A stretch of 64,000 bases of DNA from UBA11606 sp965243715. Lineage in GTDB: Bacteria > Actinomycetota > Acidimicrobiia > Acidimicrobiales > Aldehydirespiratoraceae. Position numbers and translations under genes: made by a program. The first letter of the stretch is position 1. Every line of letters starts with the position of its first letter. A model generated the notes under the pieces. It had not been told where the DNA came from and searched no databases. It was given only the letters and a program-made list of their open reading frames with translations. Location: NCBI GenBank assembly GCA_965243715.1, contig CBDEVU010000017.1, positions 186,001 to 250,000 on the forward strand. Direction: 5' to 3'. This document shows, in pieces, positions 26,080-35,097 of the stretch.

Positions 26080-26745
26080 ATGTCGAACCGGGAGGAGAAC
26101 CTGATTTGGTACGCAGCCTACGGATCAAATTGTTCGGCGGCCCGCTTCAACATTTACTTGACTGGCGGTGAGATTCCCGGCACCAACCAGACCCAGCGCG
26201 GTTCACGAGATTCCCGCCCGCCTCGGGCTATCGGCGCGGTCGAGTTTCCCCACGAGATCTACTTTTGCAGCCATTCTCATCTATGGAACGGCGCACCGGC
26301 CTTCCTCGGACATCTACCATCGTCGAACAGGGCGTTCGGGCGGAGGTACTTGATCACCTGGGCGCAGTTTGACGACATCGTGGCCCAGGAATGCCAGCGA
26401 AAAACCACCACCGTCGACCTCGCGGGTCTGGCCCCCGGTGATCGGCGGACGGTCGGTCCCGGTCGCTACAGCAACCTTGTCGCACTGAACCCGGTGGACG
26501 GCATACCTGCCGTAACCTTCACCTCGCCGACCCCGCCCGAGGCTGAAAAACCCGCACCGCCCAGTAAGGCCTACCTCACCGCGATGGTAAACGGTCTGGT
26601 CACCGGTGGCGCCCACTCAATCGACGAAATCGTGACCCGACTCCTGATGGCCTCCGGCGTCAGGCTTCGCTGGGACAGATCGACTATCGAGTCGCTAATT
26701 CAACCGCCGAACATCGCCAGCCAGTGCTCTTTGGAGGAGGGCTGA
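26080..26745 (+). CDS. gamma-glutamylcyclotransferase-like protein
   Basis: Protein of 221 residues starting MSNREENLIWYAAYGSNCSA; the YGSN motif near the N-terminus marks the gamma-glutamylcyclotransferase-like fold. The middle (FGRRYLITWAQFDDIVAQE) resembles family members annotated as histone deacetylase-like. The true reaction is unknown. The ATG at 26080 has no upstream ribosome site, so translation is probably leaderless. Its last 46 bp overlap the end of the converging MBL-fold gene. Confidence 0.72.
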   Translation: MSNREENLIWYAAYGSNCSAARFNIYLTGGEIPGTNQTQRGSRDSRPPRAIGAVEFPHEIYFCSHSHLWNGAPAFLGHLPSSNRAFGRRYLITWAQFDDIVAQECQRKTTTVDLAGLAPGDRRTVGPGRYSNLVALNPVDGIPAVTFTSPTPPEAEKPAPPSKAYLTAMVNGLVTGGAHSIDEIVTRLLMASGVRLRWDRSTIESLIQPPNIASQCSLEEG

Positions 26746-27413
26746 AACACCATGTTGCGGTCGCGGGTCACGCCCATGGTGGCCGACGACTCCGGCGAGT
26801 ACTGATGGCCGGGGTAAAGCACGGTATCATCGGACACTCGTCGGAGCCGAGTAGTCAGGCTTTCATACATCTGTTCAGGGTCGGCGCCGGGAAGGTCGGT
26901 GCGCCCACAGCCGTCGAGGAAGAGCGTGTCGCCTGCCACGAGGCGCCCATCGACTAAGAAGCATTGGCTCCCGGGCGTATGACCCGGCGTATGGATCAAC
27001 TCGATCTCAACCGCGCCGACCGACACTATGTCGCCACTGCGGTGTACCACCAGCGACGTATCGGGCACTCCGGTGACCTTGCGAACGTACTCGGCCTCCT
27101 CGGCCTGTATATGGATTCCGACATCGCAGCGTTCAAGGAGCGCGGCGACTCCTTCCAACTCGAACCCCATCATTTTCCCACCGACATGATCGGGGTGATA
27201 ATGGGTTGCCAAGACGCCGGTGAGTCGCATGCCGTCGGATTCGAGAATGTCGACCAAGCCGTTAACATCGTATGCGGGATCAACCAGCACGGCCTCGCCG
27301 GTTTGGCGATCACCAATGGCGTAAACAAAGTTCACCATCTGCTGAGCGATCTGATCGGTCGGGGCGAAGTCACGACCAGAAAGCAGTTGACGAAAATAGA
27401 AACGATCCGACAT
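26700..27413 (-). CDS. MBL-fold metallo-hydrolase (persulfide dioxygenase/glyoxalase II-like)
   Basis: Protein of 237 residues starting MSDRFYFRQLL. The metal motif THYHPDH is complete (His71, His73, Asp75, His76), followed by HTPGHTPGSQCF, GDTLFLDGCGRTDLPGADPE and LYPGHQYSPE. The GRTDLPGADPEQMYESL pattern is shared with persulfide dioxygenases and rhodanese-linked MBL proteins. No rhodanese domain is attached. A start at 27425 is possible. It overlaps the converging gene by 46 bp. Confidence 0.85.
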   Translation of the reverse strand: MSDRFYFRQLLSGRDFAPTDQIAQQMVNFVYAIGDRQTGEAVLVDPAYDVNGLVDILESDGMRLTGVLATHYHPDHVGGKMMGFELEGVAALLERCDVGIHIQAEEAEYVRKVTGVPDTSLVVHRSGDIVSVGAVEIELIHTPGHTPGSQCFLVDGRLVAGDTLFLDGCGRTDLPGADPEQMYESLTTRLRRVSDDTVLYPGHQYSPESSATMGVTRDRNMVFQPSSKEHWLAMFGG

Positions 27414-27460
27414 AGCCCTAAGCATACGCGTACGTCGCCGCCCGCTCTATCCTCGTTCAC

Positions 27461-28405
27461 GTGAACAGCACCGGTCCCGCTCCGACCATCGCCTACCTCG
27501 GACCTGCGGGGACTTTTAGCGAGCAGGCCGTGATCAGCCAACCCGACCTAGCGGCCATGGACTTGCGCCCTCACGGCAGCAATGTCGATGTGCTGCGGGC
27601 CGCCGAACGCGGTGAGGTTGATTTTGGCTTCGCCGCCATCGAGAACATGATCGAGGGTTCAGTGAACGCCACCCTCGACACGCTGGCCTTTGATTCCGAC
27701 GAATTGCTGATCCAACGTGAGGTGGTGATGAACGTCAGCCTCAACCTGCTGGGGCTACCCGGCGTCACCGTCGACCAGATCAAACACGTGCGGTCCCACC
27801 CGGTCGCCTCCGCCCAGTGTCGGCGCTACCTTGCCGATGCACTGCCCGGCGCGGCCATCGAGGCCACCAACTCCACCGCTGACGCGGCCCGCGAACTAGC
27901 AGAAAGTGGCCGAACCGACACCGCCGCCATTGCCCCGCAACGCTCGGCGGAGGTCTACCACCTCACGGTCCTAGCCCCCGACGTCGAGGATCACCCAGAG
28001 AATCAGACTCGTTTCGTCCTAGTCGGCCGTGATGGTATTGCTCCCCCATCTGGCCACGACAAAACCTCGATCCTCATCTATCAACGCGAGGACGCGCCTG
28101 GGTCCCTCGTCGGCATCTTGCACGAGTTCGCCGCCCGCGCCATCAACCTCACCCGACTCGAAAGCCGTCCCACCCGCAAAGGACTCGGCGACTACTGCTT
28201 CCTGATCGACTGCGAAGGCCACATTCGTGACGAAGTGGTCGGCGATGCCCTCCGCAACATCGTCATTAAGCAAGGGAACGTGAAGTTCCTCGGTTCCTAC
28301 CCTTCGGCCTACGGAACCGCAGCAATCCAGTCGAAAAACCGCGACGGGGTCACCCATGCAGATGCCTGGCTGGCCGCCCTTCGCGATCAGATCCAGCCGC
28401 CGTAG
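27461..28405 (+). CDS. pheA: prephenate dehydratase
   Basis: Converts prephenate to phenylpyruvate in phenylalanine biosynthesis. The protein has 314 residues and a GTG start. The catalytic domain shows IAYLGPAGTFSEQAV, IENMIEGSVNATLDTL and the threonine motif NQTRFVLVGR. A C-terminal ACT domain (TSILIYQREDAPGSL, LTRLESRPTRKGLGDYCFLI) gives phenylalanine feedback control. There is no chorismate mutase domain, as usual in actinobacteria. It converges with the carboxylase epsilon gene and overlaps it by 19 bp. Confidence 0.95.
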   Translation: MNSTGPAPTIAYLGPAGTFSEQAVISQPDLAAMDLRPHGSNVDVLRAAERGEVDFGFAAIENMIEGSVNATLDTLAFDSDELLIQREVVMNVSLNLLGLPGVTVDQIKHVRSHPVASAQCRRYLADALPGAAIEATNSTADAARELAESGRTDTAAIAPQRSAEVYHLTVLAPDVEDHPENQTRFVLVGRDGIAPPSGHDKTSILIYQREDAPGSLVGILHEFAARAINLTRLESRPTRKGLGDYCFLIDCEGHIRDEVVGDALRNIVIKQGNVKFLGSYPSAYGTAAIQSKNRDGVTHADAWLAALRDQIQPP

Positions 28406-28560
28406 CGAGACCGAGTAGCCCAGGCGCGACTAGCGAAACGCCACCGTGACGCCGGTTCCGGCACAGTCACGGTGTTCGACCGGGGCCGCAAGGCTTCGTA
28501 GACGGCCATGATGGCGGCCAGTTCTTCTTCGGTGGGTTCCGGCGAGACGTCGATCGACAT
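28387..28560 (-). CDS. accE: acyl-CoA carboxylase epsilon subunit
   Basis: A 57-residue protein, MSIDVSPEPTEEELAAIMAV to a C-terminal SRYGGWI, encoded immediately after the carboxylase beta gene (ATG 2 nt beyond its stop). The helical EPTEEELAAI start, central VTVPEP and the Trp/Arg-rich tail (SRWRFASRAWATRSR) fit the small epsilon subunits that bind beta subunits of actinobacterial acyl-CoA carboxylases and raise their activity. It is easily missed because of its size. It overlaps the end of pheA on the other strand by 19 bp. Confidence 0.85.
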   Translation of the reverse strand: MSIDVSPEPTEEELAAIMAVYEALRPRSNTVTVPEPASRWRFASRAWATRSRYGGWI

Positions 28561-28562
28561 GA

Positions 28563-30119
28563 CTACAGCGGGACGTTGCCGTGCTTGCGTTCCGGGATCT
28601 CTTCTCGCTTGGTTTCTAGAAGCGTAAATCCGGCCGCGACCTTGCGGCGAGTTTCCGCCGGTTCGATCACATCGTCGATATAGCCCCGCTCCGCGGCAAG
28701 GTACGGGTTAGCCAGACGAGCCGCGTAGGCGCTTACCAACTCCGCCCGTCGGGCCTTAGGATCGGCCGCTTCGGCTAGTTCGCGTCGATGGAGAATCTCC
28801 ACCGAACCCTCGGGGCCCATCACCGCGATCTCGGCGCTTGGCCAGGCGAAGGAGATATCGCAACCCACGCCCTTGGAGTCCATTACCACGTAGGCACCGC
28901 CGTAGGCCTTACGGGTAATGACCTGAATGCGGGGAACCGACGCTTCGCAGTAGGCGTAGAGGAGTTTGGCCCCGTGGCGGATAATGCCGCCGTATTCCTG
29001 ATTTACTCCGGGCAAAAATCCCGGAACGTCGACAAACGTAAGGAGTGGGATATTGAACGCATCGCAGGTGCGGACAAAACGCGCCGCCTTCTCGGCTGAT
29101 TCGATGTCGAGGACCCCCGCGAGGATCATTGGTTGATTGCCCACCACCCCCACGGTGCGGCCATCGACGCGACCAAAGCCGCACACGATGCTGCGCGCCC
29201 ACGCGGCGTGATACTCCATGAACTCACCGTCGTCGAGGACAGCGGTAATGACCGCTTTCATGTCGTAGGCCGAGTTCGGACTCTCAGGGAGCACGGTGTC
29301 GAGTTCGGGGCAGAGACGCTCGGGATCGCCATCCGGTTCGGCCCTAGGGGTGACCTCAAGGTTGTTTGACGGTAAGTATCCCAGCAGGATTTTGACCTGA
29401 TCGAGCACGTCTGCTTCGGAATCGGCCACGAAGGTGGCGACACCGGATTTGGTGCTGTGCGAACCAGCACCACCCAACTCTTCGAGCGTGACTTCCTCCC
29501 CGGTGACGGTCCTAACAACATCGGGGCCGGTGATGAACATATGCGACTTTTCTCTCACCATGAAAATGAAATCGGTCATCGCGGGGCTGTAGACCGCCCC
29601 TCCGGCGCACGGGCCGAGGATCACCGAAATCTGCGGGATGACACCCGAGGCCTGCACGTTGCGATAGAAGATCCCGCCGTACCCGTCAAGGCTGACTACC
29701 CCTTCTTGGATGCGGGCCCCGGCCCCGTCGTTCAGGCCGATCATCGGCGCACCCGTAGCCAAGGCGAGGTCCATAACCTTGTGAAGCTTTTCGGCAAAGA
29801 CCTCACCCAGCGCCCCTCCCATGACAGTGAAATCCTGGGAAAAGACAAAGATCTTCCGGCCGTTGACCGTACCCCAGCCGGTTATGACACCGTCGGTGTA
29901 GGGGCGATCGTCAAGCCCGGCCTCGTGGGCCCGATGACGAGCCAGCATGTCTAGTTCGTGAAACGAGTCCGGATCAAGCAGATACTCGAGGCGCTCGCGC
30001 GCGAGCATCTTGCCCTTGTCTCGTTGGCGAGCAACGCTGCGTTCGGATCCAGCGTTGACAGCGGCAGATTTCCGGTCGCGCAAATCGTCGACCTTGGCTT
30101 GCATAGAGGGTTCAACCAC
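28563..30119 (-). CDS. acyl-CoA (propionyl/acetyl-CoA) carboxylase beta subunit
   Basis: Carboxyltransferase subunit of 518 residues that moves CO2 from biotin to an acyl-CoA. It shows the two crotonase-like halves: RDKGKMLARERLEYLLDPDS, then GLNDGAGARIQEGV and GPCAGGAVYSPAMTDF in the first, and FVDVPGFLPGVNQEYGGIIR, ITRKAYGGAYVVM and AWPSAEIAVMGPEGSVEI in the second. The glycine pairs of both oxyanion holes are intact. The epsilon subunit follows directly; the biotinylated alpha subunit is elsewhere. The methylmalonyl-CoA epimerase at 35.1 kb fits a propionyl-CoA route. Confidence 0.96.
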   Translation of the reverse strand: MVEPSMQAKVDDLRDRKSAAVNAGSERSVARQRDKGKMLARERLEYLLDPDSFHELDMLARHRAHEAGLDDRPYTDGVITGWGTVNGRKIFVFSQDFTVMGGALGEVFAEKLHKVMDLALATGAPMIGLNDGAGARIQEGVVSLDGYGGIFYRNVQASGVIPQISVILGPCAGGAVYSPAMTDFIFMVREKSHMFITGPDVVRTVTGEEVTLEELGGAGSHSTKSGVATFVADSEADVLDQVKILLGYLPSNNLEVTPRAEPDGDPERLCPELDTVLPESPNSAYDMKAVITAVLDDGEFMEYHAAWARSIVCGFGRVDGRTVGVVGNQPMILAGVLDIESAEKAARFVRTCDAFNIPLLTFVDVPGFLPGVNQEYGGIIRHGAKLLYAYCEASVPRIQVITRKAYGGAYVVMDSKGVGCDISFAWPSAEIAVMGPEGSVEILHRRELAEAADPKARRAELVSAYAARLANPYLAAERGYIDDVIEPAETRRKVAAGFTLLETKREEIPERKHGNVPL

Positions 30120-30211
30120 GTAACGAACCTAGCCCAGCGGGCGGAGCGTGCATCGCCCAAGTCGCTAACGAGTGGGTAAACGAGTCCGGACCGCCTTCCC
30201 CCCCCACGGAA

Positions 30212-31360
30212 CTAATCCCCGAGGGCTCGGATCCCGGCCCGGAGTTCGTCGACGAAAATCGCGGGCCGTTCCCATGCCGCGAAGTGGCCACCTTCTGAGA
30301 TATCGCTCCAGTAGCGAATGTCGCTATAGCGACCCGTGGCCCACGACCTCACAGACGGCAGGATCTCGTGGCGAAACACGCTCGCCGCCATTGGTAGCTC
30401 CACTGAATCGGGCCTGCCGGCGGACGGATCGTGTTTGTATTCCCAATAGAGGCGAGCAGTCGATGTAGCCGTCTGGGTGAACCAGTAGATCGAGATGTTG
30501 TCGACAATATTGTCGCGGCTGATTCCGTCCTCGGGGTTGCCGTTGTTGTCGGTCCAATCCCACATCTTTTCGACGATCCACCCCGCCAGTCCCGACGGCG
30601 AGTCGTTGAGGCCGTAACCCAGACTCTGTGGCCGGGTGGCTTGCTGGCTAAAGTATCCGGACCCTTCGTCGAAGTAGTAGCTTTGGCGTTGCTGATAGGC
30701 AATCTCCAACTCGGTCGGAGGCTCATTTCCCGGCGCGGGAGGCCCGGCGATGGGCATGTTGGTGTGGATGCCGCGGACCCGACCGCGCGCCTGGGCCCCG
30801 ATGAGCGTGGTGATGACCGCCCCCCAGTCGCCGCCCTGAGCGACATAGCTTTCGTACCCCAAGACACCCATTAGTTCGTCCCACATGATGGCGATTCGGC
30901 CGGGGTTGGTGCCCGGACGCGACGGACGTTCGCTCCATCCGTAGCCCGGCAGCGACGGAATCACCAGATGAACGGCGTCACGGGCCTCGCCGCCGTGCTC
31001 GGTGGGTTTAGTAAGCGGATCGATGACGGCCATGAACTCGGCTACCGAACCGGGCCAGCCGTGGGTGATGATGACCGGTGTGGCGTCCTCGTGGGGTGAC
31101 CGGACATGGACAAAGTGGATATCGAGTCCGTCAACCTCGGTCACGAAGTTCGGATACGAATTGAGGCGAGACTCAAACCGTCGCCAGTCGTACTCGTTGG
31201 CCCAGTAATCGCACAAGTCCTGGAGGTAGGCGAGGGGCGTGCCCTGACTCCAATCGTCGACCGTTTCGGCCTCGGGCCAGCGGGTCCGAGCTAGGCGGTC
31301 GTGTAGATCATCGATATCGGTCTGGGGTACATTTATGGTGAACGGACGAATCTCAGCCAT
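30212..31360 (-). CDS. epoxide hydrolase (EHN type, alpha/beta-hydrolase)
   Basis: Alpha/beta-hydrolase of 382 residues with the N-terminal EHN region (IRPFTINVPQTDIDDLHDRL, WRRFESRLNSYPNF). It has the oxyanion motif HGWPGS, the nucleophile Asp178 in AQGGDWGAVI and a late EGGHFAAWE histidine. The family opens epoxides to diols; some members act on other substrates. I chose the ATG at 31360 over a GTG one codon upstream. It is not in an operon with its neighbours; the 92 bp downstream contains a C8 run but no clear terminator. Confidence 0.9.
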   Translation of the reverse strand: MAEIRPFTINVPQTDIDDLHDRLARTRWPEAETVDDWSQGTPLAYLQDLCDYWANEYDWRRFESRLNSYPNFVTEVDGLDIHFVHVRSPHEDATPVIITHGWPGSVAEFMAVIDPLTKPTEHGGEARDAVHLVIPSLPGYGWSERPSRPGTNPGRIAIMWDELMGVLGYESYVAQGGDWGAVITTLIGAQARGRVRGIHTNMPIAGPPAPGNEPPTELEIAYQQRQSYYFDEGSGYFSQQATRPQSLGYGLNDSPSGLAGWIVEKMWDWTDNNGNPEDGISRDNIVDNISIYWFTQTATSTARLYWEYKHDPSAGRPDSVELPMAASVFRHEILPSVRSWATGRYSDIRYWSDISEGGHFAAWERPAIFVDELRAGIRALGD

Positions 31361-31434
31361 CACGAGAAGCTAACCGCCGCGGGCCCTATTGGTGAACTGA
31401 GCGCTCGCCACGGCGTAGGGTGAGGCGGTTACCT

Positions 31435-31818
31435 ATGGCCACTGACGAACAAATCATCGACCATCACCGCCGTCAACGGGACCGGCTGAAAAAAGAGCGG
31501 GTGGTTATTCATCGGTTCTCGTTTTCAGCAATGACCAAGGCTGAAGGGTTCGCCACCGCGGCCCGACAGGCGGGCTTTCTGGTGGGGGCATCGGAGTCGG
31601 CAGCCAGCAAGGTCGAGGTTTGCGTAGACCGGATTCAACCCCTAGTCGGCGACCAAGGCGCTCCTCACGAGAACTTCGCCACGATCACTACCTTAGCAAC
31701 GCGCTACGAAGGCGAACGGCTGAACTGGCGCGCCCCGATCGTGAAGTCGGGGGGCGGTAACTCCATCGCCGCTCTCGTCAAGGGTCTGTTCACTAGACGA
31801 CGACTCAAACGCCTTTAG
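31435..31818 (+). CDS. RraB-domain protein (ribonuclease E inhibitor-like)
   Basis: Small protein of 127 residues starting MATDEQIIDHHRRQRDRL. The segment VVIHRFSFSAMTKAEGFATA followed by ARQAGFLV resembles the RraB fold (regulator of RNase activity B). In E. coli RraB inhibits RNase E; whether this actinobacterial protein does so is unknown. The C-terminus is basic (LFTRRRLKRL). AGGCGG lies 6 nt before the ATG; a GTG five codons upstream is an alternative. Its end overlaps the exonuclease gene by 14 bp. Confidence 0.65.
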   Translation: MATDEQIIDHHRRQRDRLKKERVVIHRFSFSAMTKAEGFATAARQAGFLVGASESAASKVEVCVDRIQPLVGDQGAPHENFATITTLATRYEGERLNWRAPIVKSGGGNSIAALVKGLFTRRRLKRL

Positions 31819-32701
31819 AGCCCGGTCGAGCGCCAAGCCGAGTCGACCACAACTTGTGGGCTCGAGCGCCGAACCGTTCGGCGTTTAGCGCCGCGCAGGC
31901 CTCGTCGAATCCGGATTGGGGACCCTGCCACAGCATGGCATCCACCGTTTCGCTCACCGGAGCACTAAGATCAACCGTAGCGATGCGTCGGAACAGCAAG
32001 GCGTCACCGAGGTTGTCGCGCAAAGTCGCGGCCAGTTTGTTCGCCCCACGCACGAGAACGTCCCACTCTTCGGCCGTGGGAGGAACGTGTTCGAGGTGGC
32101 CATAACGGGCCAAGACGGCCGCGGCCGACTTAGCGCCCCAGCCCGGCAACCCAGGAAAGCCGTCGGCGGTGTCGCCGACCACCCCAAGATAATCAGGGAT
32201 GGACTCGGGCGGAACCCCAAACTTTTCGATCACGCCCGCTCGGTCGTAGAGAATCTTGCGGCGCCGATCTAACTGCACTACCCGACCATCGGCGCTCACG
32301 CACTGGGCGAGGTCTTTGTCCGGTGTGCAGATGATGACCTGTTCGACGCGATCGTCCGCCACCGCCCGCGCTGCGCCAGCCGCTAGGGCGTCGTCGGCTT
32401 CGTGCTTGGTTTGCGGCCAGACCGCGAACCCGGCTAGTTCGAGCAAGTCCTCGATTTCGCCGAACTGGGCAAAAAGGTCCGGTTCGATATCCGAGCCGTC
32501 CTTGTATCCAGGGTAAAGGTCATTGCGCCACGACTCGATCACGTGATCGGTGGCGATTCCGAGATGCGTTGCCCCGTCAGAAACTAGATCGAGCATCGTG
32601 TTGAGAACCCCGCGCTGGGCCCCGTAACGCGGATCACGATTCGATCTCGCGTAATGAAACCGAAAGAGTTCATACGTGCCATCGACGAGATGAACCTTCA
32701 T
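31805..32701 (-). CDS. 5'-3' exonuclease / flap endonuclease-like protein
   Basis: FEN-family nuclease of 298 residues. It has the PIN-like acidic core MKVHLVDGTYELFRFHYA, the arch YPGYKDGSDIEP, acidic motifs EADDALAAG and TPDKDLAQC, and the helix-3-turn-helix DNA clamp GDTADGFPGLPGWGAKSAA. It resembles the nuclease domain of DNA polymerase I but stands alone, like ExoIX/XNI. It is probably involved in RNA-primer or flap removal. It diverges from the helicase gene 49 nt away. Confidence 0.9.
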   Translation of the reverse strand: MKVHLVDGTYELFRFHYARSNRDPRYGAQRGVLNTMLDLVSDGATHLGIATDHVIESWRNDLYPGYKDGSDIEPDLFAQFGEIEDLLELAGFAVWPQTKHEADDALAAGAARAVADDRVEQVIICTPDKDLAQCVSADGRVVQLDRRRKILYDRAGVIEKFGVPPESIPDYLGVVGDTADGFPGLPGWGAKSAAAVLARYGHLEHVPPTAEEWDVLVRGANKLAATLRDNLGDALLFRRIATVDLSAPVSETVDAMLWQGPQSGFDEACAALNAERFGARAHKLWSTRLGARPGSKGV

Positions 32702-32750
32702 TGGGGTAAGCCTCGCACAATTTGGCTTGGCGTGCGCCATGATGCTCGCA

Positions 32751-35093
32751 ATGGCTCTCGCCCCCACTGACCTTCCGATCGAGGATTGCATCGACTCCCT
32801 TCGCCATGCCTTAGCCACAGCTAAGCAGGCCGTTCTGAGCGCCGAACCCGGTGCCGGAAAAACGACGATCGTCCCGTTGCGGTTACTCGACGAGCCCTGG
32901 CTGGCGGGGCAGACAATCGTCTTGCTGGAGCCTCGTCGGATTGCCGCTCGTGCCGCGGCACGGCGCATGGCCCATCTTCTTGGCGAACCGCCTGGGCAAA
33001 CCGTTGGGTGGATCACTAGAGACAGCCGCCTGATCGGGCCGGACACCAGGATTCAGGTCGTAACCGAGGGCATACTCACGAACCGGCTCGTCTCTGAGCC
33101 GACCCTTCCTGGCACCGGGTTGGTGATCTTCGACGAGTTCCACGAACGCAGCCTCCCAGGCGATACGGGCTTGGCGCTCGCCCTGCACGCTAGGGCGGCG
33201 GGGTTGTTGTCCGCTCGGCTTTTGGTGATGTCGGCCACTATCGACACCGAAGCCGTTGCCGCGGTGATGGGTGGCGCACCGATCATCGAAAGTCGGGGCC
33301 GCACCTACCCGATCGAGATCGTGTGGCGGCCCCGGAAACGGCGCGATCCCCTCGCCCCCGCGGTAGTTCAGGCGGTCAAAGAGGCGCTTCGGGGCCCAGG
33401 CGATGTGTTGGTGTTTCTTCCCGGGGCGGGCGAAATCCGCCGCGTGGAGCGGGAACTGTATGAAGAATTCGGCCGTGACAGGCCAACCATTTTGCAGCTC
33501 CATGGCTCTTTGCCGCCCGCCGACCAGGACGCGGCCTTAGTTTCTCGAGATAGCCAGCGGGTCGTGTTGGCCACCGACATCGCGGAAACGTCGCTAACCG
33601 TTGATGGCATCACCACGGTAGTTGACGCGGGCCTAGCTCGAGTTCCCCGCCACGACCCACGCACTTCCATGACGGCCCTGCTCACCATCGCCAACTCGAA
33701 GGCGTCCGCGACTCAACGGGCCGGACGAGCCGGTCGCCTAGGGCCGGGCGTGGCGATCAGGATGTGGTCCAAGATCGAACACGGCAGCCGACCGGTTCAC
33801 CTTCCGCCTGCTATCACCCAAGTCGAAGTGGCTGGACTAGCCCTTGATCTTGCCCGTCGCGGGATTACTGATCCCTCCGAAGTCCCGTTTTTGGATCCCC
33901 CGCCGGTTGCCGCTTGGAACGACGCTCGCGTTTTGCTGCGCCGCCTCGGCGCACTCGACGAACAAGGGGCCGCCACCGAACTGGGCCGTTCGATGGCCAA
34001 ACTCGGCACCCACCCGCGCCTAGCCCGAGGCATCGCGTCCGGGCGCCATAGGTGGCTGTGTTGCGTGTTGGCCGCCCTCCTCGACGACCGAGACGTCCTG
34101 CGGGGGCGACCGGGCAGTATCGAAGCTGGCCTAGCGGCGCGTGTCTCGCTCGTGGCGGTTTATGGAACAAATCACGTACAATCCGATCCGCGAGCGACTA
34201 GGTCGGTCCGAGACCAAGCGCACCTCCTAGCTCGCAAAGCCGGGATTAAGCCCAGCGACATTAAACTAGCCGACATCGGCGCGGCGCTCGCCGCCGGATT
34301 CCCGGACCGCATTGCGCGCCGCAAGACCGGCACGCGCGACCGCTTTGTTACCGCCGACGGTCGGACCCTAAAACTCAACCGCGACGATCCCCTCGCTGCG
34401 GTACCCGGAATCGTCGCCGTCGACCTCGGCGGCCGACCTAAGGAACCGATCGTCTGGCGTGGCGCCCCTTACCATGCCCAACTCGACCATCTGGTGTACG
34501 CCACTCCCAATCTCGACGCGACGGTGGCCGAAATCGGCGAAACGTGGGGGATCGAACCGGCCGCCGGGGGCCGCCATGACGGCCGGGGTACGCGCAACGC
34601 GCTGCTGGGGATTGGCAACGGTGCGTACCTTGAGATCATCGGGCCGGACCCTTCCCAACCCAACCCACCCGAACCGCGGCCCTTTGGCATCGACAACGTT
34701 ACCGGCCCGACGCTGGTCACCTGGGCCGCGGCAGTACCGGATCTCGATCTCTGGCTGGAGTGGTGCGCAGCCCGCAAAGTCAATCCCGGTCCTGGTATCG
34801 CGATGCAACGCAGTAAGCCCGACGGTGAAGTTCTACACTGGCGGCTGACCATGCCCCCACCCGACGGTGACGGCGTAATCCCGTTCCTCATCGAATGGCC
34901 GGGGCCGACCCCCGCGCAAAGCGCTCCCAGCGGCGCCCAACTCGTCGAGTTCCGCCTCGGTCACCCCGACGGTTCCGTGCGGGCCCGCATGATGGAGTAC
35001 GGACTCGATAACGAGGTGGGAACCGGCGCTCCGCAGCTGAGCGCCACCTTCTTGACCCCGCTCGGCGTGGTGAATCTCCGCCGCGAGCCCTAG
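32751..35093 (+). CDS. HrpB-like DEAH helicase fused to a VOC (glyoxalase-like) domain
   Basis: Protein of 780 residues. Residues 1 to about 560 are an ATP-dependent DExH helicase of the HrpB type: Walker A SAEPGAGKTT, motif II DEFHERS, motif III MSATID, IAETSLTVDG and ATQRAGRAGRLGPG. The HrpB-specific region ends near AGFPDRIARRKTGTRDRFV and LKLNRDDPLAAVPGIVAVDL. In place of the usual C-terminal domain, residues about 575-780 are a vicinal-oxygen-chelate domain of the Glyoxalase_3 type, beginning LDHLVYATPNLDATVAEI. The frame is open throughout. The start is uncertain (ATGs at 32739, 32742, 32751). Confidence 0.85.
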   Translation: MALAPTDLPIEDCIDSLRHALATAKQAVLSAEPGAGKTTIVPLRLLDEPWLAGQTIVLLEPRRIAARAAARRMAHLLGEPPGQTVGWITRDSRLIGPDTRIQVVTEGILTNRLVSEPTLPGTGLVIFDEFHERSLPGDTGLALALHARAAGLLSARLLVMSATIDTEAVAAVMGGAPIIESRGRTYPIEIVWRPRKRRDPLAPAVVQAVKEALRGPGDVLVFLPGAGEIRRVERELYEEFGRDRPTILQLHGSLPPADQDAALVSRDSQRVVLATDIAETSLTVDGITTVVDAGLARVPRHDPRTSMTALLTIANSKASATQRAGRAGRLGPGVAIRMWSKIEHGSRPVHLPPAITQVEVAGLALDLARRGITDPSEVPFLDPPPVAAWNDARVLLRRLGALDEQGAATELGRSMAKLGTHPRLARGIASGRHRWLCCVLAALLDDRDVLRGRPGSIEAGLAARVSLVAVYGTNHVQSDPRATRSVRDQAHLLARKAGIKPSDIKLADIGAALAAGFPDRIARRKTGTRDRFVTADGRTLKLNRDDPLAAVPGIVAVDLGGRPKEPIVWRGAPYHAQLDHLVYATPNLDATVAEIGETWGIEPAAGGRHDGRGTRNALLGIGNGAYLEIIGPDPSQPNPPEPRPFGIDNVTGPTLVTWAAAVPDLDLWLEWCAARKVNPGPGIAMQRSKPDGEVLHWRLTMPPPDGDGVIPFLIEWPGPTPAQSAPSGAQLVEFRLGHPDGSVRARMMEYGLDNEVGTGAPQLSATFLTPLGVVNLRREP

Positions 35094-35097
35094 ACCT

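Noticed and set aside
30198..30205. C8 run between the carboxylase and epoxide hydrolase genes as a phase-variation tract
   Set aside because: It lies outside coding sequence and downstream of the nearest gene. Runs of eight are expected a few times by chance in a window like this.
32702..33046. N-terminal extension of the 5'-3' exonuclease
   Set aside because: The open frame overlaps the divergent helicase gene and is not protein-like. MKVHLVDGTYELF at 32701 is the usual start of the family.
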